Below are positions 20,558 through 22,959 of a stretch of DNA of 22,959 nucleotides, in pieces. Origin of the DNA: Monoraphidium neglectum. Lineage: Eukaryota; Chlorophyta; Chlorophyceae; Sphaeropleales; Selenastraceae. The stretch is taken from contig NW_014013397.1 of NCBI RefSeq assembly GCF_000611645.1, forward strand, positions 11,643 to 34,601, read 5' to 3'. Made by a program: the position numbers and the translations under genes. The notes below the pieces were generated by a model. That model was not told where the DNA came from, did not search any database, and was given only the letters and a program-made list of their open reading frames with translations. Position 1 is the stretch's first letter. Each line of letters opens with the position of its first letter.

Positions 20558-22833
20558 TCAAGTGCGTGCTGGCGTCGAACGCAGCGCAGCATGGGCAGCC
20601 ATGACCTGATCAGCACAGTCCTCCCCAGCCTCAGCCATCATCATCAACGTCTTCGCAGCAGAGGCCGATATGGAAGGCCTGCCCAGCACCGACACCAGGG
20701 CTTGCATCATGCCTTCGGTTCCCATCACCATGCGGACCACAGTGACATCATCACAGCCCGCCAGCCGCTTGACAGCCGTAACGGCTTTGCGAGACCTGTT
20801 TCCGATCCTGTCAGGGATCAACGCCGCCAGCATGGCCAGCGCGCCAGGTGTGCGTGCTATGTGCCCTGCGGCGGCCTTGCTGGCTGCTATTGCTGCAATC
20901 GCCCTCACAGCCCACCCGGCGCTCTCCTCCCTGCCCGCTGCCGCCACAAGTCCCGCAAGCATGCCAGGAGTTGTGGCAAGAGCTTGTGAGATACGATCCC
21001 CGTCTTTGGCTAGGTAGCTGATGGTCGACGCGCATGCTTCTGCCACCCTTGGGTTGGGCAGGAGGGTAGCCAACGCAGGCAGGATGCCAGGCGCTGCCCC
21101 AATCTGCTCCCGATATGACGCGCCGCGCCATGCAACAGAGACGAGCGCACGAACCGCCAAGTACTCGGTGTCGTCGTTTGGATGACCAAGCGCTGCCACC
21201 AGGGCCGGTATTACGCCTGCATCCTTCCAGGCGTCGCTCCGCAGCTCGCCGGGGCGCTGAACCAACTTAGAAAGCACCATGGCTGCGTACGCGACGCCGC
21301 TGCGCAGTGCCGCAGCCAGCGCAGATGGGATGCCGCTGGCTGCCCTGACCTTCAGGATCACGTTTGCCTCATCAAACGCTGTCAGTTTGTGCAACGCCCA
21401 CACCGCCATGCCTGTGGGGTCCCGGCACGCCGCCGCCGCGAGGGCAGGCAGCATGCCAGGTGTGGACACAGCCTGGTGCCGCACTTCAGGGCCAGCCGTG
21501 GCAATCCAACCCAGCGCCCAGGCAGCGCCGCGTGTTGTGCTGGTGCAGCTGATTGCCAGTGCCAGCCGCGGAAGTATGCCGGGTATTGCAGCGACTTGCT
21601 GCAGCACAGTGCCATCCACGCGCAGCCCCGACAAGGCCGTCGCAGCAGCCTCAACCGTCACAGGGCTGCAGAGCGCGTCGACTATGGCTTCGAGGGCGCC
21701 GGGCTCCGTGGCAACCCCCTCGCGGCCATCACCACAGGCTAGCAGGGCCATCATCCTCGCACCCTCAGCAGCACGCTGAGGGTCGCCGCTGCGCAGCAAG
21801 GCCAGCGCCGCTGCCGCCGGCGGCGTCGCAGCAGGGGCCTGTGCGGTCGAGGCAGCGGCGGCTGTGGCCGCCGCCGCCGCCCGCGGGGGCGGCGTTTGCG
21901 GCGCCGGCACTTCAGAGGCCTGTTGTGCAGCTGCCCGCTTGCGGTCAGCCCACTCCTTGACGGCGGCCCTGACCATGAGGTTTGGCACCAACACCTTGGT
22001 GGCAAGTACTTCATTTGTCAGCGGCGACGTGTTATGCGATGCCAGCCATGAGACAATGGCGGTGCGCTCGTGTGTGGCCGTCTGCAGCCACCACCGGGTC
22101 AGTCATTGGCTCCTGCGCAGGTGCAAGCACGTGTTCAGGGTGACGTGGACAGTCAGCATGCACGCCTGAACTTGGTTTGCCCTCAACAGCTTCAAAGCAG
22201 TGGCAACATGGTACGCAGTCCTGCAAGCCAACAATGATTGGCCAGCTATTACATTTTTTTACGATGCGTTGCGTAGACAACTTCACAAAGAACGCAGGCA
22301 CATACCCTACAGCAAACATGCAGGTGGGACCTTGCAGCCTTGACTCCCCTACAGAATCCCCTTCGCCCCCTTCAAAAGCACCTGCTCACCGTAGTTATCG
22401 GGCACACAAAGAGCTTGTCGATTTCCAGCTGCTCCTCTACAGGGCGCCGGGCTCCTTGGTCAGCGCTGGTGGCGCTCAGCTGTGCCGATTCAGCTTGAGG
22501 TGCTTTGGCAGCGAGCGCCGCCAGTTCTCCCATCTCTGTCAGCACTGTTGTCAGTTCGGGGCGTACGTAGCGGTGCTCCTGGCAGCACTTGCAAGCCAGC
22601 AGCCTGTATCTCAGGGCTTGATCACGTGGCCACGCGCCAGCTGAGCTGTCGATCAGCTTGTCGAATGCCGCCGCATCAGGTCTCATACAGTTGGCTGCCT
22701 GGACAACGCTTGTGGCATCAGCGACCACCCCTGCTGGGCTGCTGCGCCCCGTCAGCAGCATCAGCATGGTGACTCCCAGAGCGTAGACGTCAGCTTTGGG
22801 AGCAATACAACCCGTGAGACGGTACTCGGGATC
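20558..22833 (-). CDS. Protein kinase / U-box / armadillo-repeat protein, 5' end outside window, U-box frame broken
   Basis: Two minus-strand exons are visible: 22833-22390 and 22112-20558 (stop TGA). The first starts inside a kinase domain at subdomain VIII/IX (DPEYRLTG, then PKADVYALGVTMLMLLTGR) and continues to the C-lobe Arg block (CQEHRYVRPEL), as in plant RLCK-IX kinases fused to U-boxes. It ends in FVCPITT, the U-box start. The next exon continues EPMTDPVVAADGH, then loses frame. Two bases fewer than expected lie at 22074-22069, after which another frame reads ERTAIVSWLASHNTSPLTNEV and KVLVPNLMVRAAVKEW. That frame stays open for about 500 codons of armadillo-like repeats, with nine recurring PG(I/M)LPAL-like turns. 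By family knowledge U-box proteins are E3 ubiquitin ligases and ARM repeats bind substrates. It could be a sequence error, a pseudogene or a truncated allele; the long intact ARM frame favours error or very recent loss. Exons encoding the kinase N-lobe lie beyond 22959. Confidence 0.85.
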
Positions 22834-22855
22834 CTGTAGGCAGGTGGGGAGAGAT

Positions 22856-22903
<48 letters not shown>

Positions 22904-22925
22904 CGTGCGCGCGCGCGCGCGTGCA
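22856..22925. repeat. (GT)18 plus GC/GT alternating tract in an intron of the kinase/U-box gene
   Basis: (GT)18 spans 22859-22894 and is followed by CG/TG alternation. Strict purine-pyrimidine alternation runs unbroken for about 70 bp, and degenerate GCGTGC units continue to the window end. On the gene's own strand this is a CA/CG tract about 20 nt upstream of the acceptor for the exon starting at 22833. Confidence 0.92.
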
Positions 22926-22959
22926 AGCGTGCTTGCGTGCCTGCGTGCGTGTGTGCGTG

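Noticed and set aside
20670..21960. Several plus-strand open frames opposite the armadillo region
   Set aside because: They are antisense shadows of a GC-rich repetitive coding exon. The minus-strand reading has conserved repeat turns.
1..22959. CRISPR arrays, bacterial operons, tRNA or rRNA genes, and transposon ends
   Set aside because: The repeats are microsatellites without unique spacers. No cloverleaf with a GGTTCGA-type arm, no rRNA-like block, no terminal inverted repeats and no transposase motif were seen by eye. A tRNAscan or Rfam search would settle the RNA part.

Overview
This is a GC-rich nuclear genome fragment from a eukaryote, most likely a green alga. The genes are broken by many short introns of about 120-460 nt. 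There are CA/GT microsatellites, a plant-type [2Fe-2S] ferredoxin with an N-terminal transit-like extension, a plant-type sterol C5-desaturase, and a kinase/U-box protein of the plant PUB class. The placement in Chlorophyta, possibly Trebouxiophyceae, is inferred from gene style and protein families and was not tested by search. No bacterial, viral or transposon gene was recognised.

Five protein-coding genes could be rebuilt exon by exon. From left to right they are: (1) minus strand, 2260-4260, a sterol C5-desaturase with all three histidine boxes, 4 exons; (2) plus strand, 5321-9551, the ribosome-biogenesis WD40 protein Notchless (NLE1/Rsa4), 12 exons, 481 residues; (3) minus strand, 10315-11523, a probably plastid-targeted [2Fe-2S] ferredoxin with extra cysteines, 4 exons; (4) plus strand, 12544-18546, an MRS2/CorA-type Mg2+ channel (GMN motif) with a His/Gly-rich insert and a C-terminal EF-hand pair, 14 exons; (5) minus strand, 20558 to beyond the right edge, a kinase/U-box/armadillo protein whose U-box reading frame is broken by an apparent 2-nt deficit.

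Neighbours alternate in direction. Genes 1/2 and 3/4 are divergent, and genes 2/3 and 4/5 are convergent. The NLE/ferredoxin convergent gap holds two opposed TGTAA motifs only 18 bases apart. The remaining space is a G/C-rich minisatellite at the left edge, about 2 kb without a recognised gene (263-2259), the intergenic gaps, and another roughly 2 kb gap (18547-20557).

The genes do not form a pathway. They look like ordinary nuclear housekeeping loci placed side by side. The most interesting points are the domain architectures (MRS2 plus EF-hands plus a His-rich loop; kinase plus U-box plus ARM), the U-box frameshift, a probable GC-AG intron in the ferredoxin gene, and a recurring transcript-oriented CA-rich tract just upstream of 3' splice sites in several genes.
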